NCBI RefSeq assembly: GCF_002269505.1
Contig: NZ_NQKQ01000024.1
Location: 1 to 64,000 of the forward strand
Length of the DNA: 64,000 bases
Reading direction: 5' to 3'
From: Pseudomonas fragi
GTDB taxonomy: Bacteria; Pseudomonadota; Gammaproteobacteria; Pseudomonadales; Pseudomonadaceae
Shown: positions 1 through 7,724 of the stretch, in pieces
How the letters are laid out: every line of letters begins with the position of its first letter
Numbering within the stretch: the first letter of the stretch is position 1
Program-made: the position numbers and the translations under genes
The notes under the pieces: model-generated
What the model was told of the DNA's origin: nothing
Database searches by the model: none
Seen by the model: the letters and a program-made list of their open reading frames with translations, nothing else

Positions 1-70
1 GCGTCTCAAGCCTGTAAATGTGTAAACGATGTACCCGGTCAGATGTGTAAAGGATCTACCGGTCTCTACA
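1..70. mobile_element. Probable end of an IS21-like insertion sequence (partial)
   Basis: Two imperfect direct copies of a roughly 22-base unit lie at 18-40 and 43-64 (both start ATGTGTAAA and end with ACCGGTC or ACCCGGTC). A third TGTAAA is at 13-18. The block ends TCTACA at 65-70, so read outward-in it begins TGTAGAGACCGG. Multiple terminal repeats with a TG...CA end are typical of IS21-family termini. The assignment is from memory of that pattern; the transposase would lie left of the window. The element would end 17 bases from the stop of the DUF3299 gene. Confidence 0.5.
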
Positions 71-87
71 GTGAGGGGCCTTTGGGT

Positions 88-597
88 TTACTCCGGCAAT
101 TCATACACCACGATCTTCTGCGCATCCATCTGATACCCCGCATCCGCCAGCTCGCTGGTGCTTGGCTTGACCTGCAGTGCCCCGACGATCCAGTACGGCT
201 GATACAGCTCGTCGAGCTTGACCCCCTCTTTACTGGTCACGTGCACGATCTGATTCGACGGCGGTGGCGGCACATGGATGCAGGCGCCGAAGTAGGGCAC
301 CAGCAAAAAGTCGGTGGTGCGGCCGTCTTCGCTGACTTCAAGGGGCACGATATACCCCGGCAGGCGAATCAACTGGCCATCTAGCGCGGGGACCACCGGC
401 GCATTGGGCAAGTCCTGCCTGGCCGCCGGGGCGGCTTCCATGCTGCCCATCTGCGACAGGTCATGCAGCGGTGTCATGTCCGGTGCCTCAGGCGGTGCAT
501 CCGCAGGGATCATCTCCGACCAGGTCAGCTCTTTGGGTTCAGCCGCCCACAGTGGTGTCGTAACCAGCAGCAACAGTGCCAGCAGCACGCGGGACAT
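88..597 (-). CDS. DUF3299 family secreted protein, last gene of a Zur-type operon
   Basis: Exported protein of about 169 residues whose molecular role is not established. The N-terminus (MSRVLLALLLLVTTPLWAAE) is a signal peptide with an AxA-type cleavage site. The body (LPGYIVPLE..., FLLVPYFGACIHVPPPPSNQ) is the DUF3299 signature. I chose the ATG at 597 because AAAGG sits 6-7 bases upstream; an ATG at 612 is possible, and the longer form from 645 would overlap the upstream permease. It is the last of four minus-strand genes with a His-rich DUF2796 protein and an ABC transporter. As I recall, the same set in P. aeruginosa is zinc/Zur controlled, so a role in periplasmic metal handling is inferred. 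Confidence 0.85.
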   Translation of the reverse strand: MSRVLLALLLLVTTPLWAAEPKELTWSEMIPADAPPEAPDMTPLHDLSQMGSMEAAPAARQDLPNAPVVPALDGQLIRLPGYIVPLEVSEDGRTTDFLLVPYFGACIHVPPPPSNQIVHVTSKEGVKLDELYQPYWIVGALQVKPSTSELADAGYQMDAQKIVVYELPE

Positions 598-622
598 TGC
601 AGACCTTTTCATAAACGTAAGC

Positions 623-1888
623 TCATAAACGAATGGACAGACCATCGGCCAGCGATTGTCGGTAGGCGCGCCAGGCTGGCACGCAGCCCATCAGCAGGGC
701 GGCTGCCAGAATACCGCCGAGCAGCGTCCATTCATATTCACTTGGCCATGCCAGTGGCAAATACAGCCCGTAATTGGATTGCACATAGCCTTGTGCAACG
801 GCAATGCACACATACAGCAACCCTACGCCCGCGATGACACCCGCCAAGGCCAAGGCCAGCGCCTCGAAGACCAGCAGGGTGGCGATATGCCAGGGCCGGG
901 CGCCCACGGAGCGCAAGATCGCCATCTCCCGGCGACGCTCATTGAGACTGGTCAAAATGGCAGTGAGCATGCCGATCAACCCGGTCAGCACCACAAACAG
1001 TGACACCACAAACAACGCTTTTTCGGCGGTGCTCATCAGGCTCCAGAGTTCCTGCAGGGCCACGCCCGGCAAAATTGCCATCATCGGCTCGCCGCGGAAA
1101 TCATTGATCTCCCGTTGCAGGGCAAAGGTCGAAATCTTGCTGTTCAGGCCCAGCATAAAGGCAGTAATGGCCTGGGGCGTGAGGTCCATATTACGGGCCT
1201 GGTCGGCGCTGATGCGTCCGGCACCGTGGGCTGGCACACCGTTATGCCAGTCGATGTGGATCGCTTCCATGCCGCCCAGGCTGATATGCAGCGTGCGGTC
1301 TACCGGGGTGCCGGTGCGCGCGAGAATACCGACCACGGTAAACGGCTTGTCGTCGTGCTTGACCAGGCTGATCGCTGCCACGCCGTGAGCCAGCACCAGT
1401 TTGTCGCCCAGTTTGTAATGCAGGGCATCGGCGACTTCTGCGCCTAGCACCACCTCGAACGGATCGGTGGCAAAAGGGCGACCGCTGGCCAGCTTGAGGT
1501 TTTGCTTGTGGCCGTACTGGTAGTGCTCGAAATACGCCTCGCTGGTGCCCATCACCCGATACCCGCGGTGCGAGTCGCCCAGGGACATGGGGATGGCCCA
1601 TTTCACCTTGGGGTTGTTGGCGAAGTGCTCAAAGCTGTCCCAACGAATATTGTTGGTGGCATTGCCGATGCGAAATACCGAATACAGCAGCAGATTGACC
1701 GAGCCCGAACGGGCGCCAACGATCAGGTCGGTGCCGCTGATGGTGCTGGCGAAGCTGGCGCGGGCTTCGGTGCGCACCCGCTCCACGGCCAGCAGCAGGC
1801 ACACCGACAGGGCAATGGCGAAGGCGGTCAGCAGTGCGGTGAAGCGGCGGTTGGCCAGGCTGGCCAGCGCTAGACGAAACAGATACAT
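623..1888 (-). CDS. ABC transporter permease, FtsX/MacB-like
   Basis: Inner-membrane permease of 421 residues. One N-terminal membrane helix (about 10-35) is followed by a large periplasmic MacB_PCD-type domain (about 40-250), then three C-terminal helices that form the FtsX domain (about 290-415, with NERRREMAILRSVGARP between helices). This is the architecture of LolC/E and MacB, which act on substrates on the periplasmic side rather than as a classical importer. The adjacent ATPase (1890-2600) is its partner. No membrane-fusion protein or outer-membrane channel gene is next to it. The substrate is unknown; the operon context suggests metal-linked protein or lipoprotein traffic. Confidence 0.88.
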   Translation of the reverse strand: MYLFRLALASLANRRFTALLTAFAIALSVCLLLAVERVRTEARASFASTISGTDLIVGARSGSVNLLLYSVFRIGNATNNIRWDSFEHFANNPKVKWAIPMSLGDSHRGYRVMGTSEAYFEHYQYGHKQNLKLASGRPFATDPFEVVLGAEVADALHYKLGDKLVLAHGVAAISLVKHDDKPFTVVGILARTGTPVDRTLHISLGGMEAIHIDWHNGVPAHGAGRISADQARNMDLTPQAITAFMLGLNSKISTFALQREINDFRGEPMMAILPGVALQELWSLMSTAEKALFVVSLFVVLTGLIGMLTAILTSLNERRREMAILRSVGARPWHIATLLVFEALALALAGVIAGVGLLYVCIAVAQGYVQSNYGLYLPLAWPSEYEWTLLGGILAAALLMGCVPAWRAYRQSLADGLSIRL

Positions 1889-1889
1889 C

Positions 1890-2600
1890 TCAGACCTCTA
1901 CCGACAGGGCGGCGCGATTGAGTTCAGACAACGACAGGTTGCGGTCGAATAAGGGCGCCAGGCTTTGATCGTGGCTGACAAACAGCAAGCTGGCGCCGGC
2001 CTCGCGGCACTCGGCAAACAGCAGCTGGATAAAGGCCTCGCGGGCATCGGCATCGAGGGCCGAGGTGGGTTCGTCGGCGATTACCAGCTCAGGTTGGCCG
2101 ATCAGGGCGCGAGCAGCCGCCACACGCTGCTGCTGGCCGATAGACAGTGAGTCGGCGCGACGCTCCAGCAGCCCCGGGTCTTTAAGACCCAGATGCGCGA
2201 GCAGGGTTTGTGCGGCGTTACCCACACTGCCATGCCGTTGCACGGCGCGGCTGGCACGCAGCCTGGAGAAGTGGCAAGGCAGTTCGACGTTCTCGCGTAC
2301 CGACAGAAACGGCAGCAAATTGAACTGCTGAAAAATGTAGCCCGTGTGGTCAACCCGAAAGCGGTCGCGGGCGCCTGAACCCAGCTCACTCAGCTCCTGG
2401 CCCAGCAAGCGGATGGTGCCGCTGTTGGCTTTTTGCACGCCGCCCAGCAGGCCCAGCAAAGTAGTTTTGCCACTGCCACTGGGGCCTTTGAGAAACAGGG
2501 TTTCACCCGGCTCCAGGCGAAACGCCGGAATATCCAGCAGCACGGGATGGCCCGGCCAACTGAAGCTCAGGTCGTTCAGTTCGATAAGTGCTTGGGTCAT
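1890..2600 (-). CDS. ABC transporter ATP-binding protein
   Basis: Cytoplasmic ATPase of 236 residues that powers the neighbouring FtsX-type permease. The Walker A motif GPSGSGKTT is at about 39-47 and Walker B LVIADEP at about 172-178. The signature is LSIGQQQR at about 152-159, with Ile where LSGGQ has Gly. The switch His is in FVSHD. Start chosen at the ATG encoding MTQALIELND; the open frame extends to 2687, but that part translates the palindromic repeat at 2639-2724 and is unlikely to be used. The gene ends one base before the permease start, so the two are surely cotranscribed. Family: LolD/MacB-type ATPases. Confidence 0.9.
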   Translation of the reverse strand: MTQALIELNDLSFSWPGHPVLLDIPAFRLEPGETLFLKGPSGSGKTTLLGLLGGVQKANSGTIRLLGQELSELGSGARDRFRVDHTGYIFQQFNLLPFLSVRENVELPCHFSRLRASRAVQRHGSVGNAAQTLLAHLGLKDPGLLERRADSLSIGQQQRVAAARALIGQPELVIADEPTSALDADAREAFIQLLFAECREAGASLLFVSHDQSLAPLFDRNLSLSELNRAALSVEV

Positions 2601-2638
2601 GGGGGGTAGAAATCGCCTGGGAGTGGGGGAAGACTTTC

Positions 2639-2724
2639 TGTGGGAGCGGGCTTGCTCGCGATTCAGACGCTGCGGTCTGTCAGGCACACCGAGGTGATGT
2701 CATCGCGGGCAGCCCGCTCCCACA
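2639..2724. repeat. Palindromic intergenic repeat, family A (REPIN-like)
   Basis: TGTGGGAGCGGGCTTGCTCG at the left is answered by CGCGGGCAGCCCGCTCCCACA at the right, with about 45 bases between. Same family as 3819-3871 and 27353-27403. It lies inside the Zur-type operon, between the DUF2796 gene and the ATPase gene, so it may modulate expression of the transporter genes. Confidence 0.85.
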
Positions 2725-2739
2725 GGGGGAGGCAGGTGT

Positions 2740-3297
2740 TTAAAACTTCAGCGTCGGTGCCTTGGCTGTCACGTCTACTGCCTGCTGACCACTTGGGCCG
2801 ATCAGTTGTACCTTGAATTTGTGTGTGCCGGGGAAAGTCTTGAAAAACTGGGTCAGGTCCAGTGCCTTCAAGGCTTGCGGGCTGCTGCAGGTAAACGCGT
2901 AGTGGGCTTCGATATCGCTATGGTGGTGCTCGCCCTTGGTAGCGCCCTCTTCAGGTGCCGGATCGAACAGCGGGCTTTTCAGTTCCTGCGCGTCGGCTGT
3001 GCAACCGGCGGCCTTGGGAATGCTGAACAGCACCAGCGGGTTTTCCAGTTGCTGACGGGCTGAATCGACTTTTGCCTTGTCGGCGTCAGTGGTGGCCACG
3101 TGTTCAAAACCCACCAGATTCATTGACGGACCATCGAGGTCAAGTTCCAGCGTCTGACCGTCCAGTGCGACGTTCAAGCTGCCAACGCCATGTTCGTGGG
3201 GTGGCAGGCTGTCGTGTTCATGATCGTGATCGTCGGCGGCGTGAGCCATCGCCAGCGGCAACAAGGCAAACGGCAAAGCAAGAAGCAAGCGGCGCAT
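2740..3297 (-). CDS. Histidine-rich periplasmic DUF2796 protein, first gene of a Zur-type operon
   Basis: Exported protein of 185 residues with a signal peptide (MRRLLLALPFALLPLAMAHA). Directly after it comes a His/Asp-rich stretch (DDHDHEHD...HEHG, about 22-37), and a second cluster (GEHHHSD) lies at about 122-128; both are plausible zinc ligands. The rest matches the DUF2796 family. ATG at 3297 is preceded by GGAG. It is the first gene of the minus-strand operon behind the Zur-like operator at 3331-3350. Inference: a periplasmic zinc-binding or delivery protein that works with the ABC transporter and DUF3299 protein downstream. Confidence 0.88.
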   Translation of the reverse strand: MRRLLLALPFALLPLAMAHAADDHDHEHDSLPPHEHGVGSLNVALDGQTLELDLDGPSMNLVGFEHVATTDADKAKVDSARQQLENPLVLFSIPKAAGCTADAQELKSPLFDPAPEEGATKGEHHHSDIEAHYAFTCSSPQALKALDLTQFFKTFPGTHKFKVQLIGPSGQQAVDVTAKAPTLKF

Positions 3298-3330
3298 GGG
3301 AGAGCTCCAGCAGGAATGTGAAAATATTGT

Positions 3331-3350
3331 TATGTGATCTTATAACAACA
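3331..3350. promoter_or_regulatory. Putative Zur operator
   Basis: The 13-mer GTGATCTTATAAC at 3334-3346 fits the Zur core GTTATANTATAAC with two mismatches. It sits in a wider TGTTAT...ATAACA symmetry, about 35-50 bases upstream of the DUF2796 start. It lies between two divergent genes, and the zinc-type genes are the obvious target. The reading rests on motif similarity and gene content only. Confidence 0.6.
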
Positions 3351-3430
3351 GTTGCGAGAGTTTGCCCGTGTGCTTGGCGTTACGCAAGACGCATGGGAGC
3401 ATGGCGAGATGAAATTTAAGGAGCACAACG

Positions 3431-3778
3431 ATGGTGCGCATTCGCGGAACAATAGGCGACTGGCCGGTGGATTTGACGGTGGAGCTGGATGAGAGCGACT
3501 GGATAAAGTTGGGTGCGCAACTGCAGGTCAGTGAAGCGCCGATCAGCCAGCCGCCTGCCAAGCCCGCGAATCAGGATGATGCCGTGTGGGAAGCCACCAA
3601 GGACTTGCTACGCAAGGCCGGGCAGATGACCGGGCCTGAATTGCTCGGGCAGCTTGAGGCACTGACCGGTAGCACAGGCGCGGGCAAGCGCCTGTTGGTG
3701 CGCCTGCGTCATTGTGCCGAGGTCAAGGTGGTCAGCGGGGCTGATTCGCCGATTTACAGCTGGGTTGATGGGGTGTAA
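3431..3778 (+). CDS. Conserved hypothetical protein
   Basis: Protein of 115 residues with no signal peptide, membrane segment or motif that I recognise. The N-terminal half (VRIRGTIGDWPVDLTVELDESDW) looks like a small beta-rich module, followed by a Pro/Ala-rich linker (about 38-50) and a helical C-terminal part. The start is supported by AAGGAG 8 bases upstream. It is divergent from the Zur-type operon and convergent with cnoX, from which it is separated by a perfect palindromic repeat. By position it corresponds to a hypothetical gene conserved at this place in other pseudomonads. Function unknown. Confidence 0.75.
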   Translation: MVRIRGTIGDWPVDLTVELDESDWIKLGAQLQVSEAPISQPPAKPANQDDAVWEATKDLLRKAGQMTGPELLGQLEALTGSTGAGKRLLVRLRHCAEVKVVSGADSPIYSWVDGV

Positions 3779-3818
3779 CAAAAACCTTGTAGATACTCTG
3801 TTGCAGGTCAAGCCTTAT

Positions 3819-3871
3819 TGTGGGAGCGAGCCTGCTCGCGAACGACCTTCGCGAGCAGGCTCGCTCCCACA
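3819..3871. repeat. Palindromic repeat, family A, likely bidirectional terminator
   Basis: A near-perfect inverted repeat with 23-base arms (TGTGGGAGCGAGCCTGCTCG ... CGAGCAGGCTCGCTCCCACA) and a loop of about 5 bases. It lies exactly between the convergent hypothetical gene and cnoX, where it could end transcription from both sides. Confidence 0.9.
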
Positions 3872-3901
3872 GTTGCAGCTGCTACAGATATGTATCGGTG
3901 T

Positions 3902-4777
3902 TTAGTACAACGCAGCAAACAGCTTGCGGCGGTAGGTGGTGACCAGCGGGTGATCATTGCCCAGCAGGTCGAACACTTGCAGCAGGGTCTTGTGGGTGAT
4001 GCCTTCGTTGTAGCTGCGGTTACGGGTGAACAGCTTCAGCAGCCCGTCCAGCGCTCCTTCATATTGCTGGCGCGCCAACTGTTGAATGGCTAGCTGATAG
4101 GCGGCTTCATCGTCCTGCGGATTTTGCGCCACGCGGGTTTTCAAGTCGGCTACATCCGGCAGGTCAGCTGCCTGACGCAAGAACGTCAGTTGCGCCTTGG
4201 CCCCTGCCAGTTCGGCTTTGTGCTCGTCGCTTTTGACCGCATCGAGTACCGCTTGCGCTTCAGCCAGCTCACCGCGTTCAGCCAGGCAGCGGCCATACAG
4301 GATCAGCGCTTTGGCGTTGCTGTTGTCTTCGGTCAGGATGTTCTTGAGCAGAGCTTCGGCATCGGCAAAGCGGCTCTCGGCAAACAGCGCCTGGGCTTGT
4401 ACCAGTGGGTCTTCAACCGCTGCTTCGGGCATGACTACGTGAGGCGCAAGCATGGCGCGAATGGCCGACTCAGGCTGGGCTTCCTGGAAACCGTCGACAA
4501 CTTTGCCGTCTTTGAACAGCACCACGGTCGGCAAGGTCTGGATGCCGATGCGGCCAACAATGTCCTGCTCAACGTCGCAGTTGACCTTGGCCAGCAGCAG
4601 TTCGCCCTGATAGTCCTCGGCAATTTGCTCCAGGATCGGCAGCATCACCTTGCACGGTGCGCACCACTCGGCCCAGAAATCCACCAGTACAGGTTGATCG
4701 AAAGACGCCTGGACAACCAGTTTGTCGAAGTCAGCGGAGGTTACGTCGAAGCTGAAAGAGGGCGTAGGCTGATTCAT
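3902..4777 (-). CDS. cnoX: Chaperedoxin CnoX (YbbN), thioredoxin-TPR protein
   Basis: Cytoplasmic protein of 291 residues. An N-terminal thioredoxin fold (about 8-110) carries WCAPC at 38-42. A C-terminal TPR-like region (about 120-285, including LYGRCLAERGELAEAQAVL) matches CnoX/YbbN. This family protects proteins from overoxidation during hypochlorous stress and hands clients to GroEL and DnaK. The two-cysteine motif is complete here, while E. coli CnoX has only the second cysteine, so a redox-active form is possible. It stands alone on the minus strand, with the repeat at 3819-3871 behind it. Confidence 0.9.
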   Translation of the reverse strand: MNQPTPSFSFDVTSADFDKLVVQASFDQPVLVDFWAEWCAPCKVMLPILEQIAEDYQGELLLAKVNCDVEQDIVGRIGIQTLPTVVLFKDGKVVDGFQEAQPESAIRAMLAPHVVMPEAAVEDPLVQAQALFAESRFADAEALLKNILTEDNSNAKALILYGRCLAERGELAEAQAVLDAVKSDEHKAELAGAKAQLTFLRQAADLPDVADLKTRVAQNPQDDEAAYQLAIQQLARQQYEGALDGLLKLFTRNRSYNEGITHKTLLQVFDLLGNDHPLVTTYRRKLFAALY

Positions 4778-4808
4778 TATGTGTCTCGAAGCAGGTAAAT
4801 GAGGGCAA

Positions 4809-5498
4809 CTATAAAGGCTGTGCCGGACGGCTGAAAGCGGTTGGCTCGCGCCGCGCGTGATACAGGCTGACGTTGCGAAATTCGTGGGGCTCGGCCAGGT
4901 CGGGCAGGGTCAGGGCCTTGAGCATGGCCAGTTGCCGATACTGCGGGTGTTTGAAGTCGCGCACGCGTGAGTCAGCCACCAGTGTCTGCTGGCCGCGGGT
5001 TGGAAACACATCAAGCAGCGGCAGGTTTTCGCGGTCGTACAGCACATCGGCCACCAGGATCAGATCAAACCGGTCGGCTTCGCTAAAGAAATCGCTGGAG
5101 TAGCCCAACTGCACATCGTTTAGCTGCGCATTGGCCCGGCAGGCTGCCAGGGCCAGCGGGTCAAGGTCGCAAGCCACGACTTCCAGTGCCCCGGCTTTGG
5201 CGGCGGCAATCGCGGCAACGCCGGAGCCTGCACCAAAGTCCAGCACGCGCTTGCCCTTGACCCAGTGCGGCTGCTCGGCCAGAAAGCGCGCCAACGCCAG
5301 CCCGCTGGCCCAGCAAAACGCCCAGTAGGGCGGCTCGTAGAGAATGCGCCGGGTTTCGTCGGGGGTGAAGGCACGATCCATGTTGTGGGCATCGATCAAC
5401 CAGAGCTTGAGCGCGGTACCGGGCAAATCGGTCGCCATCAGCCGCGCATCACCCAATAACTCGCTCAACGACTGCTGCAGGCCGAACGGTGTGTTCAT
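4809..5498 (-). CDS. Class I SAM-dependent methyltransferase
   Basis: Protein of 229 residues with a Rossmann-type SAM site: motif I LDFGAGSGVAAIAAA, an acidic strand end VACDLDPLA, and motif IV-like LILVADVLY. The last, with the flanking sequence, resembles the METTL16-like/ETFB lysine methyltransferase group (PF10294), often labelled as ribosomal L11 methyltransferase-like. The substrate cannot be told from sequence. Its start overlaps the stop of the upstream lipoprotein gene by 4 bases, so the two are translationally coupled. Confidence 0.8.
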   Translation of the reverse strand: MNTPFGLQQSLSELLGDARLMATDLPGTALKLWLIDAHNMDRAFTPDETRRILYEPPYWAFCWASGLALARFLAEQPHWVKGKRVLDFGAGSGVAAIAAAKAGALEVVACDLDPLALAACRANAQLNDVQLGYSSDFFSEADRFDLILVADVLYDRENLPLLDVFPTRGQQTLVADSRVRDFKHPQYRQLAMLKALTLPDLAEPHEFRNVSLYHARREPTAFSRPAQPL

Positions 5499-5944
5499 GG
5501 TGCTTTGACGAAGGCCAGTGTACCCAGCGCCTGTGTGGTGGGCTGGTTGATGATCCGCGAAGGCAGATGCAGGATCAATTGTCCGGACTGGCTGGCACGG
5601 CCGCGCAGCTCGACGCGCATGCCGGTCGGGAAGGCTTGCGGGTTGAAGCGCAGCTTGAAAGGCAGCGACTGGTTGTTGCCGAGTATCTTGCTGCTGGCCA
5701 TCAGCCCTTGGGGGCGCCCGCGATCGTCGACGATCAGCATGGCCAGCTCGACCTCGGCGCCTGCCGGTACGCCAGACAATACGCCGCTCAACTCGCGCTG
5801 ATGAGACGGCAGCGGGCCCAGGTCGGCCGGGGCGTCGGTTTTTGGCTGCGTCAGCACTTGAGGCTGTGCCGATTTTGGCGGTTCACTGCTACAAGCCACC
5901 AGCAAACTGGCAAGGCACAGCAAAACAAGCGTTCGTAGCGGCAT
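5495..5944 (-). CDS. YscW/YbaY-like lipoprotein
   Basis: Lipoprotein of 149 residues. The signal peptide MPLRTLVLLCLASLLVACSS has a lipobox (LVAC) with Cys18 as the acylation site. The mature part has the YbaY/YscW pattern: a beta-sandwich beginning LSGVLSGVPAGAEVELAMLIVDD and a later FPTGMRVELRGRAS. YscW relatives pilot secretins, but no secretion genes are nearby; YbaY itself has no firm role. GGAG precedes the ATG. It forms a two-gene unit with the methyltransferase. Confidence 0.75.
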   Translation of the reverse strand: MPLRTLVLLCLASLLVACSSEPPKSAQPQVLTQPKTDAPADLGPLPSHQRELSGVLSGVPAGAEVELAMLIVDDRGRPQGLMASSKILGNNQSLPFKLRFNPQAFPTGMRVELRGRASQSGQLILHLPSRIINQPTTQALGTLAFVKAP

Positions 5945-6026
5945 ACACGGCTCCAGCGGCAGGTCAGTCGGTGTATCAGTTTGTGTAAAACATAGTAGCC
6001 CGTCTGTATACCGTAAAGCCTATGGC

Positions 6027-6054
6027 TTGTCTTGCCAGTGGGATGCGCTAACAT
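6027..6054 (+). promoter_or_regulatory. Possible sigma-70 promoter of nrdR-rib genes
   Basis: TTGTCT at 6027-6032 and TAACAT at 6049-6054 are spaced by 16 bases, about 30 bases before the nrdR start. Weak consensus match; called on position. Confidence 0.35.
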
Positions 6055-6083
6055 GGCGCTCCCCATTTTTGTTGGCTGCCACC

Positions 6084-6548
6084 ATGCACTGTCCCTTCTG
6101 CGGTGCCAACGACACTAAAGTCATCGACTCGCGTCTGGTCGCCGAGGGCGATCAGGTGCGTCGCCGGCGCGAATGCCTGGCCTGTGGTGAGCGTTTCACC
6201 ACCTTTGAAACAGCCGAGTTGGTACTACCCCGCCTGATCAAGCAAGACGGCAGTCGTCAGCCCTTTGACGAAGAAAAACTGCGCGCCGGCATGCAGCGTG
6301 CGCTGGAAAAGCGCCCGGTGAGTGTCGAGCGCCTTGAAGCCGCGCTGGCCCGGATCAAGCACAAGCTGCGCGCCACTGGCGAACGCGAAGTCAAATCGCT
6401 GGTGGTTGGTGAACTGGTCATGGGCGAGCTGCAAAAGCTCGACGAAGTGGCCTATATCCGCTTTGCCTCGGTCTATCGACGCTTCCAGGACCTGAACGAG
6501 TTCCGCGAAGAGATCGACCGACTTGCCCGTGAGCCTTCCAAAGAATGA
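6084..6548 (+). CDS. nrdR: Transcriptional repressor NrdR
   Basis: Zinc-ribbon and ATP-cone repressor of ribonucleotide reductase genes, 154 residues. The ribbon is at the N-terminus (C3-x2-C6 and C31-x2-C34 in CLACGERFTTFE), and the ATP-cone follows (about 49-139), which senses ATP/dATP. Start chosen at MHCPFCG because this is the invariant N-terminus; the frame is open 57 bases further upstream. It overlaps ribD by 4 bases (ATGA), the usual arrangement in gammaproteobacteria. Confidence 0.97.
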   Translation: MHCPFCGANDTKVIDSRLVAEGDQVRRRRECLACGERFTTFETAELVLPRLIKQDGSRQPFDEEKLRAGMQRALEKRPVSVERLEAALARIKHKLRATGEREVKSLVVGELVMGELQKLDEVAYIRFASVYRRFQDLNEFREEIDRLAREPSKE

Positions 6549-7678
6549 CCCAGTCCACTGAGCAATCGATTCTAGATATCCATTACATGGCGCGCGCCAT
6601 CGAGCTGGCGCGCAACGGCTTGTACACCACCCACCCCAACCCGCGGGTCGGTTGCGTGATTGTGCGTGACGGCCAGATCGTCGGCGAAGGCTGGCATGTG
6701 CGCACTGGCGAGCCCCATGCCGAAGTCCACGCCCTGCGGGCGGCGGGCGAGCTGGCGCGCGGCGCCACGGCCTACGTCACCCTTGAGCCGTGCAGCCATC
6801 ACGGGCATACCCCGCCGTGCGCCGAAGGGCTGATCACTGCGGGTGTGGCGCGGGTGGTTGCGGCCATGCAGGACCCCAACCCGGAAGTCGCCGGGCGCGG
6901 CCTCAAACGTCTGGCCGATGCCGGTATTGAAGTACGCAGCGGTGTGCTCGAGGCGGATGCCCGGGCGTTGAACCCGGGCTTTCTCAAGCGCATGGAGCAC
7001 GGTCTGCCGTTTGTGCGGGTCAAAATGGCCATGAGCCTTGATGGCCGCACCGCGATGGCCAACGGCGAAAGCCAGTGGATCACCGGGCCTGAAGCGCGCT
7101 CTGCAGTGCAGCGCTTGCGGGCACAAGCCAGCGTCGTACTGACGGGGGCGGATACAGTGCTGGCCGATGGCGCCCGCCTGACCGTACGCGGCCCCGAGCT
7201 AGGGCTGAGCCCCGAGCTGACCGCGCTGGCGCTCAGCCGCCCGCCATTGCGGGTGCTGATCGACGGGCGCCTGCGGGTGCCGCTGGATGCACCGTTTTTC
7301 AAGGCCGGGCCAGCGCTGGTTGCCACCTGTGTGCCGCCTGCCGAGCAATACCGTACCGGGCCTGAGTGCCTGGTGATCCACGGCGCCAACGGCCAGGTCG
7401 ACCTGCGCAAGCTGCTGCAGGCGCTGGCCGCCCGTGGCGTCAACGAAGTACTGGTAGAAGCCGGGCCGCGTCTGGCGGGGGCTTTTGCCGAGCAGGGCCT
7501 GGTCGACGAATACCAGATTTTTGTCGCCGCCAAGTTTTTGGGCTCTACGGCGCGGCCCCTGCTGGAGCTGCCGTTGACCCACATGAGCGAGGCACCTTTG
7601 CTCAAGATCACGGAAATGCGCGCGGTGGGCGATGACTGGCGAGTCACAGCCATACCTGTGCCATCAGCGAGCGTATAA
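6545..7678 (+). CDS. ribD: Riboflavin biosynthesis protein RibD
   Basis: Bifunctional deaminase/reductase of 377 residues for the second and third steps of riboflavin synthesis. The N-terminal cytidine-deaminase-like domain (about 1-150) has H58-A-E60 and PCSHHGHTPPC, with Cys83 and Cys92 as the other zinc ligands. The C-terminal RibD_C reductase domain follows (about 155-370). It overlaps nrdR by 4 bases and is followed by ribE 46 bases later. I see no FMN riboswitch in front of this cluster. Confidence 0.97.
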   Translation: MTQSTEQSILDIHYMARAIELARNGLYTTHPNPRVGCVIVRDGQIVGEGWHVRTGEPHAEVHALRAAGELARGATAYVTLEPCSHHGHTPPCAEGLITAGVARVVAAMQDPNPEVAGRGLKRLADAGIEVRSGVLEADARALNPGFLKRMEHGLPFVRVKMAMSLDGRTAMANGESQWITGPEARSAVQRLRAQASVVLTGADTVLADGARLTVRGPELGLSPELTALALSRPPLRVLIDGRLRVPLDAPFFKAGPALVATCVPPAEQYRTGPECLVIHGANGQVDLRKLLQALAARGVNEVLVEAGPRLAGAFAEQGLVDEYQIFVAAKFLGSTARPLLELPLTHMSEAPLLKITEMRAVGDDWRVTAIPVPSASV

Positions 7679-7724
7679 TTCTCAGCCTTCGTTTCAAACA
7701 GGCTTTGTTCTCAAGGGGAACGAC

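Noticed and set aside
7632..7724. FMN riboswitch in front of ribE or ribBA/ribH
   Set aside because: Gaps before ribE, ribBA and ribH are 46, 16 and 90 bases with no RFN-like conserved segments.
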